From: Mesorhizobium onobrychidis
GTDB lineage: Bacteria > Pseudomonadota > Alphaproteobacteria > Rhizobiales > Rhizobiaceae
Length of the DNA: 64,000 bases
Direction of reading: 5' to 3'
Assembly (NCBI RefSeq): GCF_024707545.1
Contig: NZ_CP062229.1
Span: forward strand, 6,801,501 to 6,865,500
Numbering within the stretch: position 1 is the stretch's first letter; every line of letters starts with the position of its first letter. The notes beneath the pieces were generated by a model that was not told the DNA's origin, ran no database searches, and worked only from the letters and a program-made list of their open reading frames with translations. This document shows positions 1 to 8,715 of the stretch, one piece after another. The translations under genes and the position numbers were made by a program.

Positions 1-804
1 TATCGCATTCCGGTGATCGGCTGGATGCAGGAGATGGAGAAGCTGAACCGCGCCGACGCCAAGGCTTTCTACGACAAATATTATACGCCCAACAACGCCG
101 TGCTGGTGGTGGCCGGCGATGTCGAGCCGCAGGTGGTCAAGGCGCTGGCCGAAAAGACCTATGGCAAGGTCGCGCGTGGTCCAGACCTGCCGCCGCGCAT
201 CCGTCCGGTCGAACCCGAACAGAACACCAGGCGCACGGTGACGCTGGCTGACGCGCGTGTCAGCGTGCCGAACTTTTCGACGCAATGGGTGGTTCCCTCC
301 TATCACACTGCGAAGCCGGGTGAAGCGGAAGCGCTGGACCTGCTGGCGGAGATCCTCGGCGGCGGCAGCCGCAGCCGGCTGTACCAGCAGCTTGTCGTCA
401 AGCAAGGCATTGCCGCCGAGGCCGGCGCCTTTTTCCAGGGCACCATGCTCGATGCCACCAACTTCACCGTCTATGGCGCGCCGCGCGGCGACGCCAAGCT
501 GGCCGATGTCCAGGCGGCGGTCGAAGCCGAGGTCGCCCGCATCGCCAAGGACGGCGTCACATCAGGCGAGTTGGAGAAGGCCAAGGATCGTTTCGTCCGC
601 TCGATGATCTTCGCCCGCGACAAGCAGGATTCGATGGCCAACATCTACGGCGCGACACTCGCCACCGGCGGCAACGTCAGGGATGTCGAGGAATGGCCGG
701 GCCGCATCCGCAAGGTCACCGCCGATCAGGTCAAAGCCGTTGCCGCCCGCTATCTCGCGTCCGACCATTCAACCACCGGCTATCTCTTGCCCAAGGAGAA
801 TTGA
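1..804 (+). CDS. M16 family zinc protease, C-terminal part (5' end outside window)
   Basis: The reading frame is open from base 1 and ends with TGA at 804, so only the last 267 or so residues are present. The visible part matches the C-terminal half of bacterial M16B peptidases (mitochondrial processing peptidase type), including the segment [19 protein letters not shown] and the downstream [14 protein letters not shown] typical of the second domain. The zinc-binding HxxEH motif would lie upstream and cannot be checked. It is followed 4 bases later by a second M16 gene, the usual two-gene arrangement in Rhizobiales, in which a zinc-bearing subunit pairs with a non-catalytic partner. By family it is an exported periplasmic protease; this is inferred from the family and not visible here. 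Confidence 0.9.
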   Translation, partial: YRIPVIGWMQEMEKLNRADAKAFYDKYYTPNNAVLVVAGDVEPQVVKALAEKTYGKVARGPDLPPRIRPVEPEQNTRRTVTLADARVSVPNFSTQWVVPSYHTAKPGEAEALDLLAEILGGGSRSRLYQQLVVKQGIAAEAGAFFQGTMLDATNFTVYGAPRGDAKLADVQAAVEAEVARIAKDGVTSGELEKAKDRFVRSMIFARDKQDSMANIYGATLATGGNVRDVEEWPGRIRKVTADQVKAVAARYLASDHSTTGYLLPKEN

Positions 805-808
805 TGTG

Positions 809-2200
809 ATGACAAACCAACTCCGCAGCAGCATTGCACAAGCGTTGCCCTCTCCTATTGGAGGAGGGAGGACCACGCGCCTCACGACCTGGCTGGCCGT
901 CCTTCCCCTTGCTATTTTCTTCCTTATCCTGCCCGCTCTCACCGCCCACGCAGCAATGAACATCCAGGAGGTGAAATCTGAAAAGGGGATCACCGCCTGG
1001 CTGGTGGAAGACCACACGCTGCCGATCGTCACACTCGACTTTATCTTCGACGGCGGCACCAGCCAGGACCCCGCCGGTAAGGAGGGGATTGCCAATTTGA
1101 TGACCGGATTGTTCGACGAGGGCGCCGGTAATTACGACAGCGACACCTTTCAGGTACAGCTCGACGATGCCGGCGCCGAAATGAGCTTCAACGCGCGGCG
1201 TGACGGCATCCATGGCTCGATACGCCTGCTTTCCAAGCGCCAGGACGCCGCTTTCGATCTGGTCGGGCTCGCGGTGAACAGGCCTCGCTTCGATCAGGAG
1301 CCAGTCGACCGCATCCGCGCCCAGCTTCTCTCCGGCATCATCGCCAACGAGCAGGAACCTCACGCGATCGCCGAGCTTGCCTGGCGGCGCCGACTCTACG
1401 GCACGCATCCGTATTCGAGACCGCCCGAGGGCACCAAGAAAAGCCTGGCCCGCATAACGCCCTCCGATCTAAGCGCCTTCCACAGAGCCGCTTTCGCCCG
1501 CGAGGGGCTGCATGTGGCGGTCGTAGGCGACATAGATGCCAAAGCCCTGAGTGCAAGGCTCGACCAGCTGTTCGGCGATTTGCCTCAGAAGCAGGCGCTC
1601 GCCCCGGTACCTGATGTCACCCCGAAGCTCGGCGGGTGGACGTTGGTCGCATACGCCCTACCCCAGACTTCGCTCCAGCTGGCTTTTCCTGGCATCGGAC
1701 GCAGCGACCCAGAATTCTATGCCGCGCAGCTGATAAACGACATACTCGGGGGCTCGCCATTTACCTCACGTCTTTTCCAGGAAGTGCGCGAAAAGCGCGG
1801 CCTTGCCTACGGTGTCTCCTCCGGCTTGGAAATCCACCAGCATTCCAACACGCTTGTCGTGGCCACGTCGACGCGCGCCGACAGGGCGGCTGAGACGCTC
1901 GACCTGATAAGAAAAGTAATCAAGGAGCTGGTGGACACAGGGCCAACAGCGGCCGAGCTCGAAGCGAGCAAGAAGTATCTGATCGGCGCCTATGCTATCG
2001 ACAATCTGGGTTCCTCCAGCTCGATCTCAGCCACGCTAGTCAGATTGCAGCTCGACAAGCTCGGCATAGACTACATCCAGCGCCGCCCGGCCCTCATAGA
2101 GCAGGTGACGCTCGACCAGGTCAGGGCGGCGGCGAAGAAGCTGCTTTCGGCCGAGCCCGCGATTATGGGCGTTGGCCCGCGGCTAGCTGGGGTCCCGTGA
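809..2200 (+). CDS. M16 family peptidase, probable non-catalytic partner subunit, exported
   Basis: This 463-residue protein starts at ATG 809, just after the upstream M16 stop; longer upstream starts would overlap that gene. A signal peptide is visible (hydrophobic WLAVLPLAIFFLILPALTA, then HAA). The mature part has two M16 domains (FDGGTSQDPAGKEGIANLMT, later LINDILGGSPFTSRLFQEVR). Where active M16 enzymes carry HxxEH this protein has NLMTG, so it probably lacks zinc and serves as the partner of the upstream subunit. The N-terminal segment PSPIGGGR is encoded by a small C-rich/G-rich inverted repeat that looks like an intergenic palindromic repeat captured in the coding sequence. Clear family assignment; the peptide substrate is unknown. 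Confidence 0.88.
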   Translation: MTNQLRSSIAQALPSPIGGGRTTRLTTWLAVLPLAIFFLILPALTAHAAMNIQEVKSEKGITAWLVEDHTLPIVTLDFIFDGGTSQDPAGKEGIANLMTGLFDEGAGNYDSDTFQVQLDDAGAEMSFNARRDGIHGSIRLLSKRQDAAFDLVGLAVNRPRFDQEPVDRIRAQLLSGIIANEQEPHAIAELAWRRRLYGTHPYSRPPEGTKKSLARITPSDLSAFHRAAFAREGLHVAVVGDIDAKALSARLDQLFGDLPQKQALAPVPDVTPKLGGWTLVAYALPQTSLQLAFPGIGRSDPEFYAAQLINDILGGSPFTSRLFQEVREKRGLAYGVSSGLEIHQHSNTLVVATSTRADRAAETLDLIRKVIKELVDTGPTAAELEASKKYLIGAYAIDNLGSSSSISATLVRLQLDKLGIDYIQRRPALIEQVTLDQVRAAAKKLLSAEPAIMGVGPRLAGVP

Positions 2201-2377
2201 CAGCGAATAATCCCTCGCTCTACAATAATTGCTGAAGGACTCCGCCGATATATGTGTGGCTGATCCGACTTTGGTGTGGCAGAATGAACGCCTTGATTTC
2301 TGCCTGCTCGCCCTCGCAGACCAGGTTCTCGCCCGGCGGTTCGATTGCCGAGCCGGAGAACGCCGACGTTCCGAGAG

Positions 2378-2414
2378 TCTAACTTTCGCGTATTTGAAAT
2401 ACGCGAAAGTTAGA
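2378..2414. promoter_or_regulatory. Perfect 18-bp-arm palindrome upstream of the hipA remnant
   Basis: Arms TCTAACTTTCGCGTATTT (2378-2395) and its exact reverse complement (2397-2414) are separated by one base. It lies 25 bp before a second, related palindrome and just before the hipA-like remnant. The size and symmetry suggest an operator for a dimeric or tetrameric DNA-binding antitoxin, or a cruciform/terminator; there is no T-tract. The role is inferred. Confidence 0.7.
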
Positions 2415-2436
2415 AACTCTTGATGTGGAGCGGACC

Positions 2437-4309
2437 ATGCTAACTTTCCCGTATTTCAGACACGGGAAAGTTAGAAGAATGGCCCTTCACCTCGTCGGTG
2501 AAAATATCGATAAGATCCGCAGCCACTATCAGGCTGAAACGGGCAAGCTCGTCCAGCTAATGCGCGGCATCTATGTCGATGCCAGGGAGGATACCGAGGC
2601 ACGGTACTCAAGCACGCCGTTCGCATCATAAAATACCTGTATCCCAACGCTTACCTCTCGGCGGCCAGCGCTGTCCTTCTCGGCCCGACCCGCGATGGCC
2701 GCCTGTTCCTGAGCGGGCGGCGAATACAGCGCAAGCGCTTGAGCTCTGCAAATCATTCAGAACGCAGCGCCCGACCACCCATCAGTCGCTCAAGCGATTG
2801 TCGATGATGGCATGGGAGAATTCCGGATCGACTTCTCCTCATGCGCCAGCGCTTCCTCGAAGCTTTCCGCCTGCGCAGCGAACACGCGGCATCCATCGAC
2901 GAGACGATGCGCGAGACAGTCGCGAACCGCCTCAATAGAAGAATACGGCAGCGCCCAGGGCGCTGCCGACGCGACATGGGCGGCGCTTGCCCGCGAAAAC
3001 CAATGGTATCGCGAGGGCGAGCACGCCGAGCGCATCCTCCTCCGCCGTCCACTGACCGCAGAGCCCGCGCGCAATGAAGCCGCGCTCGATCTGATTGTAG
3101 CGTGGCACGGCGCTCCGCTCGGCAATCTCACACATGATGGTTTTGAGTGGCGCTGGAATCCAGACGATCAGGATGGCCCGCCACTTGTTCGCCAGACCAC
3201 GCCGGGCAAGCTCCCTCCTTTCATTCTGTCGCTGCTGCCTGAAGGCTGGCTTGAACGACCGCGACGAGCGCGCGACGCTGCGCTCGGGCAAACGCTCCAT
3301 GTCGAACATCACCATCGTCGAGCGTGCGAGCGATCTCTCTGCCCTGCCGCCCGACATCCTGCTAACCCGGCTCAATGGCTTTACCAGGAACTCTGTCTTC
3401 ACTGGCCAGTATGCAGGGCCGGGCCGCGGCGATTTCGAGCAGAGCTTCGAGCGCAATCTCGCACAGATATTCGAGCGTACTGATACGCCTCGCCTTTCGG
3501 GTGTTTAGATCAAAGCGCCTATGTTTCTCGATACCGACGGTACTCTCTCCCCCAGTACCGGCAAACCGTTCACCCACATTCTCTAGCCTGCCGGTACAGG
3601 TGGATTTGAAGCCCTGCCGGTTATCGAATGGCAGTCGCTCGCTTTGGGCAGCGCGGCCGGTTTCACGACGCCCGCGACAGCGCTCGTCCCCATGCCTGAC
3701 GGGATGCCTCCGGCGCTGCTCGTCGAGCGGTTCGACAACAGAACGAGCATCGAGGACAAACACCTGCTCGCGCTAGATGACTTCTGCTCGGTACTGGGCG
3801 TGCCCACCGAAGCAAAATATGACGGCACGATGGAGCGCATCGCGCGGGCACTAAGGCCGCTATCGACCTCTCCCGAAGAAGACGTCCTGCTTGTCCTCAA
3901 GCGATCCTTATTCGCTTGGCTGATCCCCGATGGCGACATGCACCTGAAGAACATGGCTCTACTGAAAATCGCAGAGCCCGGCAGCGCGCAATTCAGCTCA
4001 GTCCGCATGGCTCCGCTCTACGACGCGGTCACGACTCGCGTGTTTCCACGCCTCGAAAAAGACCGGGATGGCCCTCAAGCTGAACGGTAAGGACGATCGT
4101 CTGCGGCGCGCCAACTTCAAGGCTTCGCGAGCACGGCTGGCCTCAAGGCAGCCGATGCGGATACCAGCATCGACGATGTTGTTGCAGCCCTCTCACGCGC
4201 GCTCAACCACCTCGAATTGCCGCCGCCTCTATAAGACGGCTCTCAAGGCGCGAAAATGGCGGAGCAAATGCGCGCGATTGTCCACGAACGCATCGAAGGG
4301 TTGGCGTAG
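2437..4309 (+). pseudogene. hipA: AbiEi-HipA fusion toxin, decayed by multiple frameshifts
   Basis: Pieces of one long protein follow each other in changing frames. They are an N-terminal AbiEi-like winged-helix part (NIDKIRSHYQAETGKLVQLM, then YPNAYLSAASAVLLGPTRDG near 2640-2700), a HipA N-lobe (PPFILSLLPEGWLE near 3220), SNITIVERASDLSALPPDIL near 3305, and a kinase lobe with DGDMHLKNMALL (about 3930-3965) and MAPLYDAVTTRVFPRL. The end, HERIEGLA then TAG, is at 4309. At least five frame changes break it. HipA proteins are Ser/Thr kinase toxins; the fused AbiEi-like domain would supply DNA binding and match the palindromes in front. A second 3' fragment of the same gene type lies at 12376-12576. 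Not expected to make a functional protein. Confidence 0.82.
2440..2474. promoter_or_regulatory. Second palindrome, 13-bp arms, at the hipA start
   Basis: Arms CTAACTTTCCCGT (2440-2452) and ACGGGAAAGTTAG (2462-2474) flank a 9-base centre. It shares the outer CTAACTTTC/GAAAGTTAG half-sites and the internal GTATTT with the palindrome at 2378-2414, so the two look like paired operator copies. If translation starts at ATG 2437 the site lies inside the first codons; if at ATG 2479 it lies in the leader. Confidence 0.65.
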
Positions 4310-4731
4310 ATGATCGATCTAATAGATACGCCGGTTTCCTGGGACCGCACTTCCCAGCGTGATAGGCGAGACCGCCCGGACAAGAGTTGGCAAGGGCCCA
4401 AAAATTCAGGCTAATGATAGATGCTCGTGCGAGCTGGCTGAATCGAATGATCGATGGCTCACTTATTCATCGCTACAGTCAGTAGGGCATGAAGGTGTCC
4501 ATGACCTGCCCACGTTGCCTTTGCATTTGGTCGCTCGACTGCAGGCTAGAATCCGGATCAGGCATAGATTGCTGCTTGAACATAATTTGAGACTTGTGCG
4601 TATGCGCGAGCAACAACTGTCGAGTTCGACCCCTCGGATTTTTCTACAATTTTCCAACCTCCCCCGTCTCTTGTTCCGATTGAAACGCGATCTGGTTCAT
4701 GATCAATTTGCCTTGCCAAATGGGGGGAATC
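4310..4731. other. Intergenic, no gene recognised
   Basis: This stretch between the hipA remnant and the GvpU-like gene has lower GC than its surroundings and holds only unconvincing frames. The purine-rich TGGGGGGAAT at 4721-4730 is the likely ribosome binding site of the next gene. Confidence 0.5.
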
Positions 4732-5220
4732 ATGCCGGATATCACACCTGAAGACGAGAACGCGAAACTGCCTGACGGAGTGGTAGAAGACGGTGTTGTA
4801 CGGCGGATTACCGACGCCAGAGATTGGTTTCTTCAGAACTTGGTCGATTTGGTGAATCACACCGGGGTGAGCATTGGAATTACCCTAACCGTGGGCGGCG
4901 TTCTAGTAAGCGGACAACTTACATCGGGTAAGAAGTATTTCGAGGAATTTGGGAAAACTTTTGCGGGTGGATTCAAGGACGGGGACCCAGAATTTATAGC
5001 CTATTTGGAAAAAGTGTACTCGCAATACGGCGACATATACGCCCCTAGCAAAAGTAAGGGTGAGCACAAAGAGCTGCCTAGTTACGTCCATCTGAAGGAC
5101 GTTCACATCTTTTCCGCCCCAGGTCGCCCAATACCAACTGAGGATGGCAACTGGTGGCGGGGTAGGATTTGCGAGGTGCAGGGTTTCATGCTCGGCAGTT
5201 TGAATTTTCCCGACGAATGA
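4732..5220 (+). CDS. GvpU-like small protein
   Basis: This 162-residue protein starts at ATG 4732 behind a strong G-rich ribosome binding site; an ATG at 4699 in the same frame is less well placed. The core DLVNHTGVSIGITLTVGGVL followed by SGQLTSGKKYFEEFGKTFAG resembles the family annotated as gas-vesicle accessory protein GvpU. No gas-vesicle structural genes are visible nearby, so the name reflects family resemblance and not a proven role. It has no signal peptide or membrane span. GC is lower than in the core genes, which suggests recent acquisition. It sits in a decayed toxin/defence-like island next to a nuclease-like gene. Confidence 0.6.
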   Translation: MPDITPEDENAKLPDGVVEDGVVRRITDARDWFLQNLVDLVNHTGVSIGITLTVGGVLVSGQLTSGKKYFEEFGKTFAGGFKDGDPEFIAYLEKVYSQYGDIYAPSKSKGEHKELPSYVHLKDVHIFSAPGRPIPTEDGNWWRGRICEVQGFMLGSLNFPDE

Positions 5221-5304
5221 TTGTCCAGTGACCTTTGAGACGGTCTAGTTTAGGTCGAACGGCTAAAGCCTAGCGGCGGAGCCGGAGTCGTGGAGTAGTA
5301 CGGC

Positions 5305-6693
5305 ATGAGCCCTGAAGAAATTCCACTTCTTCAAAGGACAGTGAAAGGCGCATTGATCCTACCGGCCCCCGGCGTTGTTTCCAGCGACACGCTAGTTGCC
5401 ATGCCGGAGATTGAGTGGCGGGCGCTCCGCAACAGCATCACAGACGGACACAATGGGCGCGTTGGCGGCCTAGAGGCCCGGTGTATGTTCCCCGGTTGCA
5501 ACGGCCTCGTTTTCATCTCCGAACGCGTAAAGGGAAACACCCGTTTTCCCCTTTTTGCCCACCGCAAGGGCGAAGGCATGGGGTGCCCTTGGCATCAGCG
5601 GGCAAAGCTCACACCGGATGAGGCTAGGGGTGCGCAGTATCAGGGCAATCAGGTGTCCCCGGCGCATGAGTTCATCTGTCGCGAACTGGATCGACTGGTA
5701 AGGATGGACGAGAGGTTTGAGAGCGCAGAGATCGACAGGACTTATGTCGCGCCTTCAGGAGACGGGCACGGACGTTACCCCGATGTTAGATTCAAGTGGC
5801 GGGGTTTGCCGGAAAGCGTTCTTGAGGTGCAGTTGTCCAATACCTTCCAGCCGGAGATTTCGGAGCGCGGTATTTTCTACGAGAAAAAGAAAATGCCGCT
5901 CATTTGGATATTGCACGGCGTCGAGCCCAAACTTAGCAATCTGCCGTCGTCATATCGCGATGTGATCCTTCGCCATAAGCAAAACGCCTTTGCGTTGGAC
6001 GCCGAGGCAATCCAAGCGTCGGAGCAAGGCCGAACGCTCATATTGAAATGCTTTCTCTTGGACAAAGCCGGCAGCGTGACGGAGACCCAGCTGGTTAGGT
6101 TCGACAGTCTAACTTTCCCTGAAATGGGGCTTCCCTACTACCGCAACTTGCTGCTACCCGACCTTGAAGCCATCCGCGCCAGGCGTCATCCATGGGTTGC
6201 CGCACTGAAAGCGTTGAAGGCCAAAACAGACGGCAATTGGTACGCGTCGAGTATGGGAATTGATCAGGTTGAAGCGGCGTTCAATGCCTTACCAGACCCC
6301 CCGAGGACGCGCGAAGATCGCTATGACTTCGCGCGAATGATTGCTATCGTGTTAACGCTATTGTTTGAAGCGACCGACAAATATCAAGACCTCGTGTACA
6401 ACGACCTTGCCAACGCAACTGCGGCCCTCAATGCGTTCCTTAGCCGAGGCGGCTCCCAACAAGCGGTAGCATCTATAGTGGAGACACTGATAACGCGTTC
6501 AGTGCTGTCGCAAAAGCTGAAGCCTTCGGTGCACAACCATATCAAGAAAGCCAAAGCCGCAGAACCGGTACAGATTGAACTCGGCCATCCGTTTTTCGCA
6601 ATGCTCGCTTGGTTGGTGCCGGAGATTTTCGATGAAGCGGTGCGAGAGGAGCTTGCTCTGGCCGATGCATTGCCCACATGGGCTGTCGCTTAA
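5305..6693 (+). CDS. DUF6035 / CoiA-like nuclease family protein
   Basis: This is an intact 462-residue protein. Cysteines and a histidine (ARCMFPGC at about residue 60, FAHRKGEGMGCPWH at about 84-97) suggest a small zinc-binding motif, as in CoiA-like proteins. The centre has GRYPDVRFKW then VLEVQLSNTFQPEI at about 155-185, a D...ExQ pattern typical of PD-(D/E)xK-type nuclease folds, followed by KKKMPLIWILHGV. The C-terminal 200 residues are helical and unassigned. I would place it in the DUF6035 family; nuclease activity is inferred from the motif. A decayed paralogue with the same core lies at 9472-10597, so the island once held two copies. Its neighbours are toxin and mobile-element remnants, which fits a defence or element-borne role. 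Confidence 0.65.
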   Translation: MSPEEIPLLQRTVKGALILPAPGVVSSDTLVAMPEIEWRALRNSITDGHNGRVGGLEARCMFPGCNGLVFISERVKGNTRFPLFAHRKGEGMGCPWHQRAKLTPDEARGAQYQGNQVSPAHEFICRELDRLVRMDERFESAEIDRTYVAPSGDGHGRYPDVRFKWRGLPESVLEVQLSNTFQPEISERGIFYEKKKMPLIWILHGVEPKLSNLPSSYRDVILRHKQNAFALDAEAIQASEQGRTLILKCFLLDKAGSVTETQLVRFDSLTFPEMGLPYYRNLLLPDLEAIRARRHPWVAALKALKAKTDGNWYASSMGIDQVEAAFNALPDPPRTREDRYDFARMIAIVLTLLFEATDKYQDLVYNDLANATAALNAFLSRGGSQQAVASIVETLITRSVLSQKLKPSVHNHIKKAKAAEPVQIELGHPFFAMLAWLVPEIFDEAVREELALADALPTWAVA

Positions 6694-6751
6694 CGCCTGT
6701 CCCGCCCCTACTTGGTCCTCAGCGCCTTTTTAAGGGCTAATGTCACCACCC

Positions 6752-7190
6752 TTAGCCGCGCCTACCCCTCCCATAGTTCTCTCCCACGCCCCCACTCGAA
6801 TGCCCGAGTATCATGTCTTGGGTGGGCTTCGGCACTCCGGCCACCCGAAGGCGGTCCTTCCTGTTGTGCCGAAGCGAGTGCACGACGGCCTTGGGGTCTT
6901 TCACGACAGCCCGAACGTGCTTCATGAGGGCCGTCGAGGCGCTGGTGGCTCCGTGATCCCCGCCGTAACGAGGGAAAACAAGGCACCCTCCCCCGCGGCC
7001 TCCAGCGCCGCCTTGGCCGCCCCTAGCGCCTCCCCGACAAGTGGCACCTTTCGTCGCGAGGAATGGGTCTTGATGCGCCGCCCTTCGTGCCACTCTACGC
7101 GAATGTGGGGCATCCCCTACGTCGGCAAGCCGGCAACCGGTGCCCTCCAGAATGGGCCAAAGATGCTTGAGATCGGCCGCGCGGATTTCG
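6752..7190 (-). pseudogene. Tyrosine recombinase (phage integrase) C-terminal remnant
   Basis: Two adjacent frames on the minus strand together give the end of an integrase: PHIRVEWHEGRRIKTHSSRR then KVPLVGEALGAAKAALEAAG (about 6980-7113), and, after a frameshift, KAVVHSLRHNRKDRLRVAG and DMILGHSSGGVGENYG (about 6765-6850). HxLRH and the LGHS segment with a later Tyr are the catalytic box of tyrosine recombinases. The 5' part is missing and the fragment ends against an IS-related inverted repeat. It is probably the integrase of a prophage or genomic island; no att site could be identified. Confidence 0.7.
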
Positions 7191-7243
7191 CTTGCGTATT
7201 TCGCAAAAGCCGGACAGGGGTTCCGCTAAATCCCGGACAGTGA
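7191..7243. repeat. IS21-like terminal sequence, left flank of the IS3-family element
   Basis: Read from 7243 leftwards, this stretch starts TCACTGTCCGGGATTTAGCG and contains a second TGTCCGG. It is an imperfect inverted copy of 8661-8712 on the other side of the IS3-family element. Repeated TGTCCGG motifs are typical of the multi-repeat ends of IS21-family elements; no IS21 transposase is adjacent. Confidence 0.55.
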
Positions 7244-7307
7244 TGGAGTGCACCCCTCGACTGAGACAAATAAATAGGGGACAGTTTCTGGATTGCAGGA
7301 ACTGGAA

Positions 7308-7740
7308 ATGGTTGGAAGAAAGCCGAGATTTAGCGAACAAGAGAAGCTCTCCATGCTCTTGCGGATGCAAAACGGGGAGAACGTCAGCCGATTAGCTGAT
7401 GAACTGGGTATTCGACCGCCAACGCTTATATGCCTGGCGTGAGCAGCTGCGGACGTGTGGCAATCTAATGCCGAGCCGCCCGGGGCGCCCAAAGAAGCGG
7501 CCTCCCGAGGCACCGCCAGATCGGCATGCCTTGGCGGCAGGTTTTGCACTGTCGGCTGAACAGCGTCGTGCCGATGCGTTGGCGAAAGCCCGCCGCCGCA
7601 TTGTCGAACTTGAACGCAAGATTGGGCAGCAACAGGTTGAACTTGATTTTTTTCAAGAAGCCTTGCGGCATGTCAGGGGCAATCAACAGCAGAAAGACGC
7701 ACCTGGCGGTGCAGCGTCTTCGAGGTCATTCAAAAAATGA
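7308..7740 (+). pseudogene. IS3-family transposase OrfA, frameshifted
   Basis: Compared with the intact OrfA at 63439-63870, this copy has one extra base near 7414 (TATTCGACC against TATTCACC), which splits the N-terminal MVGRKPRFSEQEKLSMLLRM part from the rest. The remainder has a charged coiled-coil segment RRIVELERKIGQQQVELDFF typical of the OrfA leucine-zipper region. It ends TTC AAA AAA TGA and overlaps the OrfB start by 4 bp, with a run of six A residues of the kind used for -1 frameshifting in IS3 elements. Confidence 0.75.
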
Positions 7741-8648
7741 CAGCCCATGTGCCGCAAGGCTCTCCAGGAATTGAACAGATGTGCCGTCTCGCCGGCGTCA
7801 GCAGGGCTGGATACTACCGGCACTGGCGGCAGTCGGCGCCGCGGCAGGAAGAAACTGGTCTGCGAGATGTCATTTCAAAGGCTGGCCTTGGCCAACCGGC
7901 ACTATGGCTATCGCCGGATCGGCGCCCTCCTTGGCCGCGAGGGTTGGCAGGTAAACCACAACGTGTGTTGCGGGTAATGGGGGAGGATAATCTCTTATGC
8001 TTGCGCACTCGGCCATTCGTGCCGCGCACTACAGATTCCCGGCACAGCTGGCGGATGGTGCCGAACCTTGCCCGAGGCATGGAACTGACAGGCGTCAACC
8101 AGCTTTGGGTCGCCGACATCACGTATTTGCACCTTGCCGAGCAGTTCGCCTATCTGGCGGTTGTGCTCGATGCATTCAGTCGCAAGGTCATCGGATGGGC
8201 GCTCGAACTCCACTTGCGGGCCAGCCTTGCTGTCGATGCCCTGAAAATGGCGATCTCCGCACGTGTTCCGGTTCCCGGCAGTTTGATCCATCATTCGGAC
8301 AGGGGCGTTCAATACGCTTGCACCACCTATTCTGATATCCTCCATGGGCATGGGATCCAGCCGAGCATGAGCCGGGTGGGGAACCCTTATGATAACGCAC
8401 GCGCGGAAAGCTTCATGAAAACCTTGAAGCAGGAAGAAATCGCAGGATTGGCCTATCGCGATGCACCAGATGCGCGGCGGCGTATCGCGAGCTTCATTGA
8501 AGATGTTTACAATCGGCAAAGGCTGCATTCAGCACTCGACTATCTCACCCCGGAGGAATACGAAAAGACCTTGTCGACACCGTCGGAAAATGCCGCACTT
8601 GAACTCACGAGCAGGGAATTGTCTCGCAATTTCTCTGTCTCACAATAG
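7737..8648 (+). pseudogene. IS3-family transposase OrfB with two compensating frameshifts
   Basis: The 303-residue frame contains an rve integrase core with the DDE residues visible: LWVADITYLHL, IHHSDRGVQY and NPYDNARAESFMKTLKQEE. Between about 7873 and 7962 the frame is wrong: the next frame there reads LALANRHYGYRRIGALLGRE, the conserved HTH_21 segment. One extra T near 7873 and one missing A near 7963 put the rest back in frame. The product would have an intact catalytic core but about 30 scrambled residues upstream, so activity is doubtful. Confidence 0.78.
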
Positions 8649-8660
8649 GGGTGCACTCCA

Positions 8661-8712
8661 TCACTGTCCGGGATTTAGCGAAAAGGTGTCCGGCAATTAC
8701 CGAAACACGCAC
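8661..8712. repeat. IS21-like terminal sequence, right flank of the IS3-family element
   Basis: TCACTGTCCGGGATTTAGCG is followed by a second GTGTCCGG. It mirrors 7191-7243 across the IS3-family element; the first 20 bases are a perfect inverted match and the rest is partial. It abuts the truncated nucleotidyltransferase gene and probably marks the end of another element that removed that gene's start. Confidence 0.55.
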
Positions 8713-8715
8713 TTG

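Larger units (their letters stand above)
7244..8660 (+). mobile_element. IS3-family insertion sequence, copy 1 (1417 bp, decayed)
   Basis: The ends are TGGAGTGCACCCCT (7244) and its inverted counterpart ending CTCCA (8660), with further partial matches (TGAGACA) giving imperfect inverted repeats of about 25 bp that begin TG and end CA as in IS3 elements. Inside lie overlapping orfA and orfB. A second copy begins at 63375 and runs off the window. No direct target duplication is visible. Instead the identity of the inverted repeats continues 20 bp outside both ends (7224-7256 with 8648-8680, 33 bp perfect). Both orfs carry small indels, so this copy is probably not autonomous. Confidence 0.8.

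Noticed and set aside
731..1408. Long minus-strand frame of 225 residues
   Set aside because: Antisense to the M16 gene, with no domain and no credible ribosome binding site.
6106..6125. Another copy of the CTAACTTTCCC operator-like half-site
   Set aside because: GTCTAACTTTCCCTGAAATG lies inside the DUF6035 coding sequence and lacks the inverted arm; treated as chance.
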